From NCBI RefSeq assembly GCF_036327005.1, contig NZ_JAUGZK010000003.1:1-64000 (forward strand): a stretch of DNA of 64,000 nucleotides, read 5' to 3'. The position numbers and the translations under genes are program-made. Below, piece after piece: positions 42,951 through 51,585 of this stretch (positions are counted from its first letter, which is position 1; every line of letters begins with the position of its first letter). The notes beneath the pieces are model-generated. The model saw only the letters and a list, made by a program, of their open reading frames with translations. It was not told where the DNA came from and searched no databases. Source of the stretch: Alkalimonas mucilaginosa (GTDB lineage: Bacteria > Pseudomonadota > Gammaproteobacteria > Enterobacterales > Alteromonadaceae).

Positions 42951-43115
42951 GCTGTTTCTCCTTGTTTTGATGCTGCTATTATCAATGCTTATCAACAGTT
43001 GATCTGTGCCGACTTTGTGGCTGAAATGTCAGATTGTGTAGAGGAACCATGGTGTGAAGTGAGCAGATTGAGGCGTTCGTCAGGCTTTTTTTCGAATTTT
43101 AGAGGGGCGTGCTAA

Positions 43116-44576
43116 ATGCATGAATTTGATGATTTAAAAATCTTGTTTCAGGCGCGTAGCCCACTGATCCTCATTGAAACCTATGAAGAATTACGGGCTT
43201 TGCAACTGATCCGGCGGTTGGCGGTAAATTTATTCCGGCCCTTGTTTCAGTGGACTTGCACGGAAGGTTTAAGGCGGCTGGATGTACCTTCAGAAGCGCA
43301 GAGCTTTAATAGTGAGCCCCATCAAGTGTTGTCGCAGATCAAGGGGACGAAGAGTCCGGGTATTTATGTGCTCTGTGATTTTCATCCATTTTTATCTGAA
43401 CCCAGGCATATCCGTTTTTTAAAAGAAATTGCTTTATTGCATGATACGGTTGGTCATACGGTGGTACTGCTAAGTCACTCACTTAGCGTGCCGCCAGAGC
43501 TTGCGCGCTTGAGTTATCGTTTTGAGCTGCATTTACCCAGTGATCAGCAAATCCGGCAACTGGTGTTGGAGGCTGCGGAGCTGTACCAGCAAAAAAGTGG
43601 TGAGCTGGCCGATCTGGAACCCGTGTCAGTGCAACAACTGGTGCAGAACCTGCGAGGCCTGACGTTTGAAGAGGCCAAACGACTGGCCTATAAAGCCATC
43701 GCTAATGATGGTGCCATCACTGCGGCGGATGTCAGCCGTGTCAATAGCGCCAAGTTTCGCCTGTTACAAACCGATGGCGTGCTCAGCCAGGTGTATGATA
43801 CCCGCTCATTGGATGATGTGGTGGGGCTTAGCAACCTGAAAAACTGGTTGCTGCAGCGTCGTCACGCTTTTATTGAACAGCAGCGTGATACCCCCAAAGG
43901 TGTGTTGTTAACCGGAGTACAAGGTACTGGTAAAAGTCTTGCAGCCAAAGCGATTGCCGGTGCTTTTGGTGTGCCTTTGCTCTGTCTGGATATGGCCAGC
44001 CTGTACAATAAGTACATTGGTGAAACTGAAAAGAATCTGCGTCAGGCGTTGCAACTGGCGGATGCCATGGCACCATCCGTGTTGTGGATTGATGAAATCG
44101 AAAAAGGCCTTAGCTCAGGTCAGGGCGATCAAGGGGTAGGCCGCCGCTTACTAGGTACTTTACTCACCTGGATGGCAGAGCGTAAAGCTCAGGTTTTTCT
44201 GGTAGCTACCGCTAACAACATTCATGAGCTGGCACCGGAATTACTGCGCAAGGGCCGTTTTGATGAACTGTTTTTTGTTGACTTACCTGAAGAAACAGAG
44301 CGTTTGGCTTTGCTGCAGTTGCATCTGACCAGACGCAATACGGAACTTGAGCCAGCAGCCTTGCAAGCTTGTTTGGCGTTGACCGAAGGCTTTTCGGGTG
44401 CCGAATTAGAGCAAGCTGTAGTGGGGGCTACCTTTCGAGCTCACAGCGCCGGTGAAGAGCTCGCTGCCAGCCATCTGGCGCAAGAGCTCAGCCAAACCCA
44501 ACCCTTATCGGTAGTCATGGCTGAATCTGTTATGGCGCTGCGGCATTGGGCCAGCTCGCGCTGTGTTCGGGCTTGA
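43116..44576 (+). CDS. Ycf46-like AAA+ ATPase
   Basis: 486 residues. The N-terminal half (1-225) resembles the Ycf46 N-domain. The AAA+ module has Walker A GVQGTGKS (267-274), Walker B VLWIDEIEKG (322-331), sensor ATANN and arginine-finger RKGRFDE (378-384). All catalytic residues are present. It lies 10 bp before a Ser/Thr kinase gene. Relatives remodel or unfold partner proteins; here the kinase or its target is a likely partner. Confidence 0.85.
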   Translation: MHEFDDLKILFQARSPLILIETYEELRALQLIRRLAVNLFRPLFQWTCTEGLRRLDVPSEAQSFNSEPHQVLSQIKGTKSPGIYVLCDFHPFLSEPRHIRFLKEIALLHDTVGHTVVLLSHSLSVPPELARLSYRFELHLPSDQQIRQLVLEAAELYQQKSGELADLEPVSVQQLVQNLRGLTFEEAKRLAYKAIANDGAITAADVSRVNSAKFRLLQTDGVLSQVYDTRSLDDVVGLSNLKNWLLQRRHAFIEQQRDTPKGVLLTGVQGTGKSLAAKAIAGAFGVPLLCLDMASLYNKYIGETEKNLRQALQLADAMAPSVLWIDEIEKGLSSGQGDQGVGRRLLGTLLTWMAERKAQVFLVATANNIHELAPELLRKGRFDELFFVDLPEETERLALLQLHLTRRNTELEPAALQACLALTEGFSGAELEQAVVGATFRAHSAGEELAASHLAQELSQTQPLSVVMAESVMALRHWASSRCVRA

Positions 44577-44586
44577 GGGTGACGGC

Positions 44587-46428
44587 ATGATGTACAAGCA
44601 CCAGTTGCGAAACTTTTATATCCCGGAAGAGCAATCGTTTTATCTGCTGAACGCGAACGATGCCCGTAAATTAAAAGAGTGGGTAGCGCTCTGTATATCT
44701 GAGTTGGAAAAGCTAGGCTATCAGCAGATCGAACTGATTGGCAAAGGGGCTTATGGCTTTGCGTTTGCCGGGGTCAGCTTGCAGGGGGAACAGTGCGTCT
44801 TTAAATTCTCCCGTATAACCTTGCCACTTCACATTCAGGAACGTTTAGCGGATGAGGCCTATATGTTGTCGCAGGTGCAGCATCCGGCCGTCCCTCGTTA
44901 CATTACCTATCAGTTGATTAAAAAGCAGGGCATTCTGATGATGGGGCGAGCCAGGGGCATTGATCTGGAACAGTACAGCCTGAAGCATGGGCGTTTGTCA
45001 GCTCGCTTGCTGGTAAAATTGGCGGTGCAGTTGGCAGAATTGCTGCAGTTGCTGCGCCAGCATAAAAAAGATGGCTTGTCTGCGCCAATAGTGCACGGTG
45101 ATATCAAACCCTCCAATCTGGTGTTCGACAGTGAGACTGAGCAAATCAGCCTGGTGGATTGGGGCTCATCGGTGTTTGCGCAAACGGATGAGCAGGGCCA
45201 GTTTATCAGCAACGATGTGATGGGCCTGATGTCCGCTGATTTACAACACTCCAATGCCCGCTTGGGGGATGTCTATTTTATTGGGCCAGAGCAGCGTAGC
45301 GGCGCCTTATCCAGCCCTCGTTTTGATGAGCAAGGAGCTGCCAGTACACTCTATGCATTGGCCTCAGGACAGTCCTGCCGTTTTGGTTACAAAGCCATTC
45401 CAGCCAGAAGTCTTGGTTTGCCACAGGCCTTCGCTACCATGCTCGATTCCCTCTTGTCTGAAGATGTGCAATTACGGAATCAGGCCGGGGATTACTTTTT
45501 GCAGCAGATGCCTTTTATGCAGCAGTTGGTGCTGCCTGAGCTGCCACTGTTTGACGACAAGCCATTGTTGCCTGTCTGGGTGAGCCCAATCCGGCATGAT
45601 CTGGATACCGTGGTCTACTCCTCACGCAAGTCTTTTTTACGTGAACACAGTGTCGAGGATGGTATTGGTTTTGTGGATGATGCCCAATTGGAGCGTTACT
45701 ACAAAAATTATTTAGAAGGTATGGGCGATACGGAAAAAGCCTTTATTGCTGCTGTCAGCCGCTTGGCCCGCTATCCTGTAGTGGGCGGTTTGGCTATCCA
45801 TTGGCAGCCAAAGGGGGTGTACATTGATTCGAGCCTGAATTTATACGATGACAGCTTACTAACGGCTTTTGCACTGGCGGTGAATAATGTGGTGCAACTG
45901 GCTCAGGCTATCGGACGGGTAGGTATTTTCAAAGCCTGTTTATTCAATGCCAGAAATACGATCCATATTAGCCGGGAAGCAATGGCTCATCCGTTTATAG
46001 CGCCTGAAGGGGCTAAAATCCCGTACCGCATTGCGCCGGTATTAAGCAGTGATGCATCCAGCAAGCAACATTCGTATTTTGAAGATGGCAAAGATCCGGA
46101 TGAACAGTTGATTCTGCCAGATTGTATTATGGATGATATTGCCCGTTTGAATTTAATACGCCATACCGGCTGTCTGATATTTGAAGTGACCCCCTTGTAT
46201 ATGAAAATCCACAGTTATTATCGTCTGCTGGATGTAACTGCGGAAACTGAGTTTGCCAGGTTACTGGCCAGCATCTTACAAAAAGTACCGCAAATTACCG
46301 GGGAAGGCGTTGGAGGCTTTATGAAGCTGCCACACAAAGATACCCGCTTTTTTCAGCATCAGTTGATGCAGGTTACGCGTTATTATCCGGTGAATCCAAA
46401 AGGCTGGACAGCTGCTGATGCGACCTAA
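44587..46428 (+). CDS. Serine/threonine protein kinase with large C-terminal domain
   Basis: 613 residues from ATG 44587 (GTG 44563 would overlap the ATPase gene). A Hanks-type kinase domain covers about 45-300: glycine loop IGKGAYGFAF (51-60), ATP-binding Lys73 in VFKFSR, catalytic loop HGDIKPSN with Asp172, and metal-binding DWG with Asp191. The residues for activity are all present. The remaining ~310 residues show no known domain or membrane helix. Paired with the upstream AAA+ ATPase. The pathway is unknown. Confidence 0.85.
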   Translation: MMYKHQLRNFYIPEEQSFYLLNANDARKLKEWVALCISELEKLGYQQIELIGKGAYGFAFAGVSLQGEQCVFKFSRITLPLHIQERLADEAYMLSQVQHPAVPRYITYQLIKKQGILMMGRARGIDLEQYSLKHGRLSARLLVKLAVQLAELLQLLRQHKKDGLSAPIVHGDIKPSNLVFDSETEQISLVDWGSSVFAQTDEQGQFISNDVMGLMSADLQHSNARLGDVYFIGPEQRSGALSSPRFDEQGAASTLYALASGQSCRFGYKAIPARSLGLPQAFATMLDSLLSEDVQLRNQAGDYFLQQMPFMQQLVLPELPLFDDKPLLPVWVSPIRHDLDTVVYSSRKSFLREHSVEDGIGFVDDAQLERYYKNYLEGMGDTEKAFIAAVSRLARYPVVGGLAIHWQPKGVYIDSSLNLYDDSLLTAFALAVNNVVQLAQAIGRVGIFKACLFNARNTIHISREAMAHPFIAPEGAKIPYRIAPVLSSDASSKQHSYFEDGKDPDEQLILPDCIMDDIARLNLIRHTGCLIFEVTPLYMKIHSYYRLLDVTAETEFARLLASILQKVPQITGEGVGGFMKLPHKDTRFFQHQLMQVTRYYPVNPKGWTAADAT

Positions 46429-46543
46429 CTGTTTATTTTATCTTCATCAACCAGAGCAATTGCGGCTTTTGGTAAAGAAATGGTTTAATTTTTCGGCCAA
46501 ACCAAGTAATGTTAGGCCTTTGAAGCCTTGTTAGATTTGAAGT

Positions 46544-47008
46544 ATGAGCACACCGGATACTGAGCTTTACCCACTTCTGTTGCAGCAGGCCGCTGCACTT
46601 ATTCAGGATGAACCCGATCTGATCGCTAAAATGGCCAATCTGAGTGCATTAATTTATCACAGCTTGCCCGAGTTAAACTGGGCTGGTTTTTACATTATGC
46701 GTGACGGAGAACTGGTGCTGGGGCCATTCCAGGGCAAAGTTGCCTGTGTGCGGATCCCGGTTGGCAAAGGTGTTTGTGGCACGGCAGTAGCCACTGGAGA
46801 AACCCAGCGCATTGCAGATGTGCATGCCTTTCCCGGGCACATTGCCTGTGATGCGGCCAGTGAGTCTGAGTTGGTTATTCCTGTTCGGGACAGGGCAGGT
46901 ATCGTTGCCGTACTGGATATCGATAGTCCTGTTTTAAACCGGTTTAGTGCTATGGATCAGCAGATGTTAGAGCAATTAGTCAGCTTGTTGGAGCATAGCC
47001 TGGTATGA
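46544..47008 (+). CDS. msrC: Free methionine-(R)-sulfoxide reductase (GAF domain)
   Basis: 154 residues, single GAF domain. Cysteines 68, 78 and 102 keep the spacing of C84, C94 and C118 of E. coli fRMsr (YebR), where C118 is catalytic. WAGFYIMRDGELVLGPFQGKVAC is a family hallmark (quoted as a landmark). It repairs free methionine-R-sulfoxide. Its stop overlaps the next start (ATGA). Confidence 0.92.
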   Translation: MSTPDTELYPLLLQQAAALIQDEPDLIAKMANLSALIYHSLPELNWAGFYIMRDGELVLGPFQGKVACVRIPVGKGVCGTAVATGETQRIADVHAFPGHIACDAASESELVIPVRDRAGIVAVLDIDSPVLNRFSAMDQQMLEQLVSLLEHSLV

Positions 47009-47310
47009 AAGCTTTGATGCTGGTACAGGATTATTTGTTCAGTCCGCGGGATGTCGGAGACTGGGATGGTGAAGAAGAGTTGGTCGCTGATCAGATGAAT
47101 GCCATTTATCATGCCGTTTGGTCGCTCATTCCGGATGATACTGCAACCAGCCAGGTCGAAAGTTTGTTAAGTCAGCTGTGGCAACAGTTATCAGCAGATT
47201 CTTTATTGCTTGAAGCAAGTGAAGATGAGCTGATTGACTGGTCCACAGCCTTTGTAGAGAGTCAACTGACAGCCGAAATTGATCAGTTGGATGAGGATGA
47301 TGAAGAGTAA
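47005..47310 (+). CDS. Small acidic conserved protein between msrC and proQ
   Basis: 101 residues, strongly acidic at the C-terminus (QLDEDDEE). Mostly helical, no membrane segment. It overlaps msrC by 4 bp and precedes proQ by 6 bp, so it belongs to the msrC-proQ-prc operon. No family name is recognised; function unknown. Confidence 0.75.
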   Translation: MKALMLVQDYLFSPRDVGDWDGEEELVADQMNAIYHAVWSLIPDDTATSQVESLLSQLWQQLSADSLLLEASEDELIDWSTAFVESQLTAEIDQLDEDDEE

Positions 47311-47316
47311 TTTTGC

Positions 47317-48033
47317 ATGACTACCCCCAATACTGATAGAGAGCCACAAGCAACGCCAGTGAAACTTAGCACGGTGAAAGAAGTGATTGCGTATTTAGCA
47401 ACCCAGTATCCTCAGTGCTTTTCGATTGAAGGACCTGCCAAGCCATTAAAGGTTGGAATTTTTCAGGATCTGGCAACAGGGATCGCTGAAGATAGTCCCA
47501 TCAGCAAAACACAGCTGCGCCAGGCCCTGCGTGTTTATACCTCCAGTTGGCGCTACCTTGAGTCCATTCAGCCAGACATTGCTCGGGTCGATTTGCAAGG
47601 TGCAGAAGTTGCTAAGATTGATTCGCAACAAGCTGAGCACGCTGCGAAGACACTAGCCGAAAGCAAAGCCAGAGCTGCGGAATTACGGAAACAGCGCGCC
47701 AAAGTTGCTCAGGCTGAAAAAGCAGACAAGAAAACGACCAATACCCCAAATAAAAAGACTGTGAACAAAAAGCCCTCTGGCCGTTCTAACCAACAGGTTC
47801 TAAAATCTAAAGTAAACCAACCGCAACCTTCGAAGGTACAACATTCTGTCCAGGCAAATTTAGCGGTAGTTTCTGAAGCAGAACTAAAAGCAGGTGTGCA
47901 TGTGTTGGTGCGTTTAGGTCAAGCACCGATGCCAGCTACTGTAGTTGAAGTGACCCGCAACGATGTGACTGTACAATTGCAATCAGGTATGGTGATAAAA
48001 ACCAACCGTGACAGCTTGTTCCAGCAGGAATAA
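47317..48033 (+). CDS. proQ: RNA chaperone ProQ
   Basis: 238 residues. N-terminal FinO/ProQ domain (about 15-125, with KPLKVGIFQDL and QLRQALRVYTSSWRYL), a Lys-rich linker (about 125-180) and a C-terminal Tudor-like domain (about 185-235, VLVRLGQAPMPATVVEV). It binds structured small RNAs and mRNA 3' ends. Followed by prc after 29 bp, as in E. coli. Confidence 0.95.
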   Translation: MTTPNTDREPQATPVKLSTVKEVIAYLATQYPQCFSIEGPAKPLKVGIFQDLATGIAEDSPISKTQLRQALRVYTSSWRYLESIQPDIARVDLQGAEVAKIDSQQAEHAAKTLAESKARAAELRKQRAKVAQAEKADKKTTNTPNKKTVNKKPSGRSNQQVLKSKVNQPQPSKVQHSVQANLAVVSEAELKAGVHVLVRLGQAPMPATVVEVTRNDVTVQLQSGMVIKTNRDSLFQQE

Positions 48034-48062
48034 AAAGTCACGGCCAAGTAGATGAGAGTATT

Positions 48063-50090
48063 ATGAGACAAACTTTTGCTTTATTGATGGTGTTGGTTCT
48101 GTGGCAATCCAGTGTCTGGTCGACAGAACAGGAGGAACAGCAGAGTACTGAGCTCCCTGTGCTGGTACAAGAGTCCCAACATGCCACGGCCAGCAAACGT
48201 ATCTCAACTCTTTTTACGCGTGGTCATTATGCACCTGTCCAGTTGGACGAGGCTTTTTCTGAACGGGTATTTGAACGCTTCTTAAAAAGCCTCGATTACA
48301 ATAAGACGATCTTACAGCAAGCCGATATTGAGCGCTTTGAACGTCATCGCCTTCAGTTTGCCGATGCGTTGAATAAAGGCAACCTGACGTTCGCTTTTGA
48401 TATGTTCAACCTTAGTCTGCAGCGTCGTTATGAGCGTTTTGGCTTTGCCTTAGAGCTGCTGGAAACTGAATTTGATTTTGAAGAGGCCGATCACTACGTC
48501 TACGACCGTGAAGAAGCTGATTGGGCAGCAAACTCGGCTGAACTTGATGAGCTGTGGCGGCAACGAGTTAAATTTGACACCCTTAATCTGAAACTCACCG
48601 GCAAAACCCAGGAGGAGGCAAAAGAGTTGCTGGAGCGTCGCTATTCCAATGCTCAGAAACGTTTGCTGCAAACCAACAATGAAGATGTGTTTCAGTTGAT
48701 TATGAATGCCTACGGTCGCAGCATCGAAGCGCATACCTCTTATCTGTCGCCACGCAATGCCGAGCGCTTCCAGCAGGATATGAATTTATCGTTGGAAGGT
48801 ATTGGCGCGGTGCTGCGGGCAGAAGATGATTACACCGTCATTCAGAGTCTGGTGCCCGGAGGCCCGGCCGATTTAACTCAGCAGCTCAAGCCTAAAGATC
48901 GCATTATCGGTGTTGCACAGGCTGATGAAGAGTTTGTGGATGTGATTGGTTGGCGCTTGGACGATGTGGTGGAACTGATTAAAGGCCCCAAGGGAAGTAC
49001 TGTGCGCTTGCAAGTACTGAGTGGTGGTTCGGTTGTATCTGGAAATACCGAAGTGGTTTCCATTACGCGGGATAAAATCCGGCTGGAAGACCGAGCTGCC
49101 AAAGGTGAAGTCTTTGAGCCGCTATTATCCGAGCTGGATAAGCGCATCGGTGTTATCACCATTCCTGGATTTTACAACAACTTGTCTGAGGATGTGAAAA
49201 AAGAGCTGGCGAAACTGCAGGAAGCCAAGGTAGATGCCATTATCATCGATTTACGTGGCAATGGCGGTGGCTCCTTGCAAGAAGCAACCTTGCTCACGGG
49301 GCTTTTTATTGATCGTGGTCCGGTGGTGCAAATTCGTGAAGGCTCTGGCCGGATCTCTGTCAGCCAGGATCGGGATGGTGTCAGTTACTACGATGGTCCA
49401 TTGACGGTGTTGGTTGATCGTTTCAGTGCTTCGGCCTCAGAGATATTTGCAGCCGCGATGCAAGACTATGGCCGCGCCCTTGTCGTAGGTGAGCAAACCT
49501 TTGGCAAAGGGACAGTGCAGCAACATCGTGGGCTTGGGCGTATTTACGATATGTTTGAAAACTCACTGGGCAGTGTGCAATACACCATTGCCAAGTTTTA
49601 CCGCATTGATGGTGGCAGTACCCAGCACCGAGGCGTGATCCCGGATATTGCTTTCCCATCAGCGATTGACCCGGAAGACTGGGGAGAAAGCCGTGAAGAA
49701 AATGCGCTGCCATGGGATTCAATACCTGCTGCACGTTATCAGCAACTGGACTCATTGCAACCATACCTGCCGGTGCTACTGCAACGGCATCAGGGGCGGA
49801 TAGCGACCAATCCAGAGTTTGCCTATCTGGCCGATGATATTGAGGAGTATCGTCGTCAACGGGATGAAAAATCAGTTTCTTTGGTCAAAGCAGAGCGGGT
49901 GCAGCAGCGTGAGGAGCGTGAGCAACGGCAGTTGGCGCGCACTAATGCCCGTCTTGCTTTGCTAGGCAAGGAGCCTGTTGAAAACCTGGATGACTTGCCG
50001 GAAATATTGAATGAGTTGGATCCATTGTTGGAAGAAACTGTGTTGATTACCGCAGACTTTCTGCAACTGGGACGTTACGCGAAACAATAA
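48063..50090 (+). CDS. prc: Tail-specific carboxy-terminal protease Prc
   Basis: 675 residues with a signal peptide ending near WS-T. Order: N-terminal helical domain, PDZ (about 240-320), S41 peptidase core. DRFSASASEIF starts near residue 452 and holds the catalytic Ser; the Lys lies in EQTFGKGTVQ. It trims C-termini of periplasmic proteins and controls cell-wall hydrolases. Last gene of the msrC-proQ-prc group; a strong terminator follows. Confidence 0.95.
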   Translation: MRQTFALLMVLVLWQSSVWSTEQEEQQSTELPVLVQESQHATASKRISTLFTRGHYAPVQLDEAFSERVFERFLKSLDYNKTILQQADIERFERHRLQFADALNKGNLTFAFDMFNLSLQRRYERFGFALELLETEFDFEEADHYVYDREEADWAANSAELDELWRQRVKFDTLNLKLTGKTQEEAKELLERRYSNAQKRLLQTNNEDVFQLIMNAYGRSIEAHTSYLSPRNAERFQQDMNLSLEGIGAVLRAEDDYTVIQSLVPGGPADLTQQLKPKDRIIGVAQADEEFVDVIGWRLDDVVELIKGPKGSTVRLQVLSGGSVVSGNTEVVSITRDKIRLEDRAAKGEVFEPLLSELDKRIGVITIPGFYNNLSEDVKKELAKLQEAKVDAIIIDLRGNGGGSLQEATLLTGLFIDRGPVVQIREGSGRISVSQDRDGVSYYDGPLTVLVDRFSASASEIFAAAMQDYGRALVVGEQTFGKGTVQQHRGLGRIYDMFENSLGSVQYTIAKFYRIDGGSTQHRGVIPDIAFPSAIDPEDWGESREENALPWDSIPAARYQQLDSLQPYLPVLLQRHQGRIATNPEFAYLADDIEEYRRQRDEKSVSLVKAERVQQREEREQRQLARTNARLALLGKEPVENLDDLPEILNELDPLLEETVLITADFLQLGRYAKQ

Positions 50091-50098
50091 AACAACTG

Positions 50099-50130
50099 AA
50101 AAAGCTGGCGACCAGGGTCGCCAGCTTTTT
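50099..50130. terminator. Bidirectional rho-independent terminator after prc
   Basis: AAAAAGCTGGCGACC, loop AGG, then GTCGCCAGCTTTTT: a long GC stem flanked by A and T tracts, starting 9 bp after the prc stop. Confidence 0.88.
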
Positions 50131-50170
50131 CTATATAACGATTACAATAAATAATAATAGGGTTGGTGGT

Positions 50171-51577
50171 ATGTCGGGAGCACGTGAATCCGTTCATGGC
50201 ATGTGGTCTGGTCGTTTTGCTTTTATTCTTGCAGCGACAGGCGCAGCTGTTGGTCTGGGTAATATTTGGAAATTTCCATACATTATGGGGGAAAATGGTG
50301 GCGGCGCTTTCGTGCTGGTCTACCTGCTATGCATTGTATTGATTGGCATACCTGTGATGATGTCGGAAGTACTGATAGGTCGGCGCGGCCGCCAAAGCCC
50401 TGGATTGTCAGTTAAAACCCTGGCGCAAGAAGCCAGTAGCAGTACCCGCTGGCAAATAGCGGGTTGGAGTGGCCTGGTTGCCAGTTACCTTATTTTGTCA
50501 TTCTATGCGGTAGTGGCAGGTTGGGCTTTGGCCTATGTCATAAAAACTGCACGAGGGGATTTTCAAGGCGTAACGGCCGAAGCTATTGGTGGGCAATTTG
50601 ATGCTCATTTGGCCAATCCCTGGGCATTAATGGCCTGGTCCGCGGTGATTTTATTTGTCACCGTGTATGTGGTTGGTCGTGGTGTGCATAAAGGCCTTGA
50701 AAAGGCCGTGAATTTTTTAATGCCGAGTCTGTTCGTGTTACTTGGCATCATGGCAATTTATTCTGCTAGCAACGGTGCCTTCAGTGAAGCCGTGCAGTTT
50801 ATGTTTACGCCGGATTTTTCCAAGCTAACCATTAATGGTGTATTACTGGCGTTAGGGCATGCCTTTTTTACACTCAGCCTGGCTTCCGGTGCCATGATTA
50901 TTTATGGCGCGTATTTACCATCCAATGTGTCTATTGCTAAAACCTCAGTTTTAATTGCGCTGGTTGATACTGCTGTTGCTATGTTAGCTGGTATTGCCAT
51001 CTACCCTTTGGTGTTTCAGTATGGTTTGACGCCCGCAGAAGGCCCTGGCCTTATCTTTGTTACTTTGCCCATTGCCTTTGGTTCAATGCCTTTTGGTACC
51101 TTCTTTGGCACGATGTTTTTCGTGATGCTGGTGTTTGCTGCTTTTACTTCTGCGATAGCCATGATTGAGTCAACAGTTGCCTGGTTGGTGGAGCGCAAAG
51201 GGCTGAATCGGCTGGTTGCTACGGCTGCAACAGGTGGCTCTTTGTGGCTTATTGGCTTACTCACCGTATTCTCCTTTGCCAAAGCCGATTGGGCAACCTT
51301 TGAACTCAATGTTTTTGGCAAGCCTATCACCAACTTCTTTGAGGTAGTTGATTATTTAACCTCTGCTATCATGCTGCCCTTAGGCGGTTTGGTGATCGCC
51401 ATTTTTGTAGGTTGGGTGATGAAGAGGAAAATCACCGAAGAAGAGCTGCAGACGTCAGCTGCTGTGTATGCGATATGGAGATTTGCTATTCGCTGGTTTA
51501 CACCCATAGCAGTGATCATTGTGTTTTTACACTTGATCGGTGTGCTTGATCTACTGCTTCGCTTGCTTGGTGTATAG
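50171..51577 (+). CDS. Sodium-dependent transporter, NSS (SNF) family
   Basis: 468 residues and about 11-12 membrane helices. The start SGRFAFILAATGAAVGLGNIWKFPYIMGENGGGAFVLVYL (landmark) contains the unwound helix-1 Na+ site (AAVGLGNIW) of LeuT-like proteins. It imports an amino acid or similar solute with sodium. The exact substrate cannot be read. The gene is followed 8 bp later by an Na+/H+ antiporter gene, which could restore the sodium gradient. Confidence 0.92.
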   Translation: MSGARESVHGMWSGRFAFILAATGAAVGLGNIWKFPYIMGENGGGAFVLVYLLCIVLIGIPVMMSEVLIGRRGRQSPGLSVKTLAQEASSSTRWQIAGWSGLVASYLILSFYAVVAGWALAYVIKTARGDFQGVTAEAIGGQFDAHLANPWALMAWSAVILFVTVYVVGRGVHKGLEKAVNFLMPSLFVLLGIMAIYSASNGAFSEAVQFMFTPDFSKLTINGVLLALGHAFFTLSLASGAMIIYGAYLPSNVSIAKTSVLIALVDTAVAMLAGIAIYPLVFQYGLTPAEGPGLIFVTLPIAFGSMPFGTFFGTMFFVMLVFAAFTSAIAMIESTVAWLVERKGLNRLVATAATGGSLWLIGLLTVFSFAKADWATFELNVFGKPITNFFEVVDYLTSAIMLPLGGLVIAIFVGWVMKRKITEEELQTSAAVYAIWRFAIRWFTPIAVIIVFLHLIGVLDLLLRLLGV

Positions 51578-51585
51578 GATTATTC

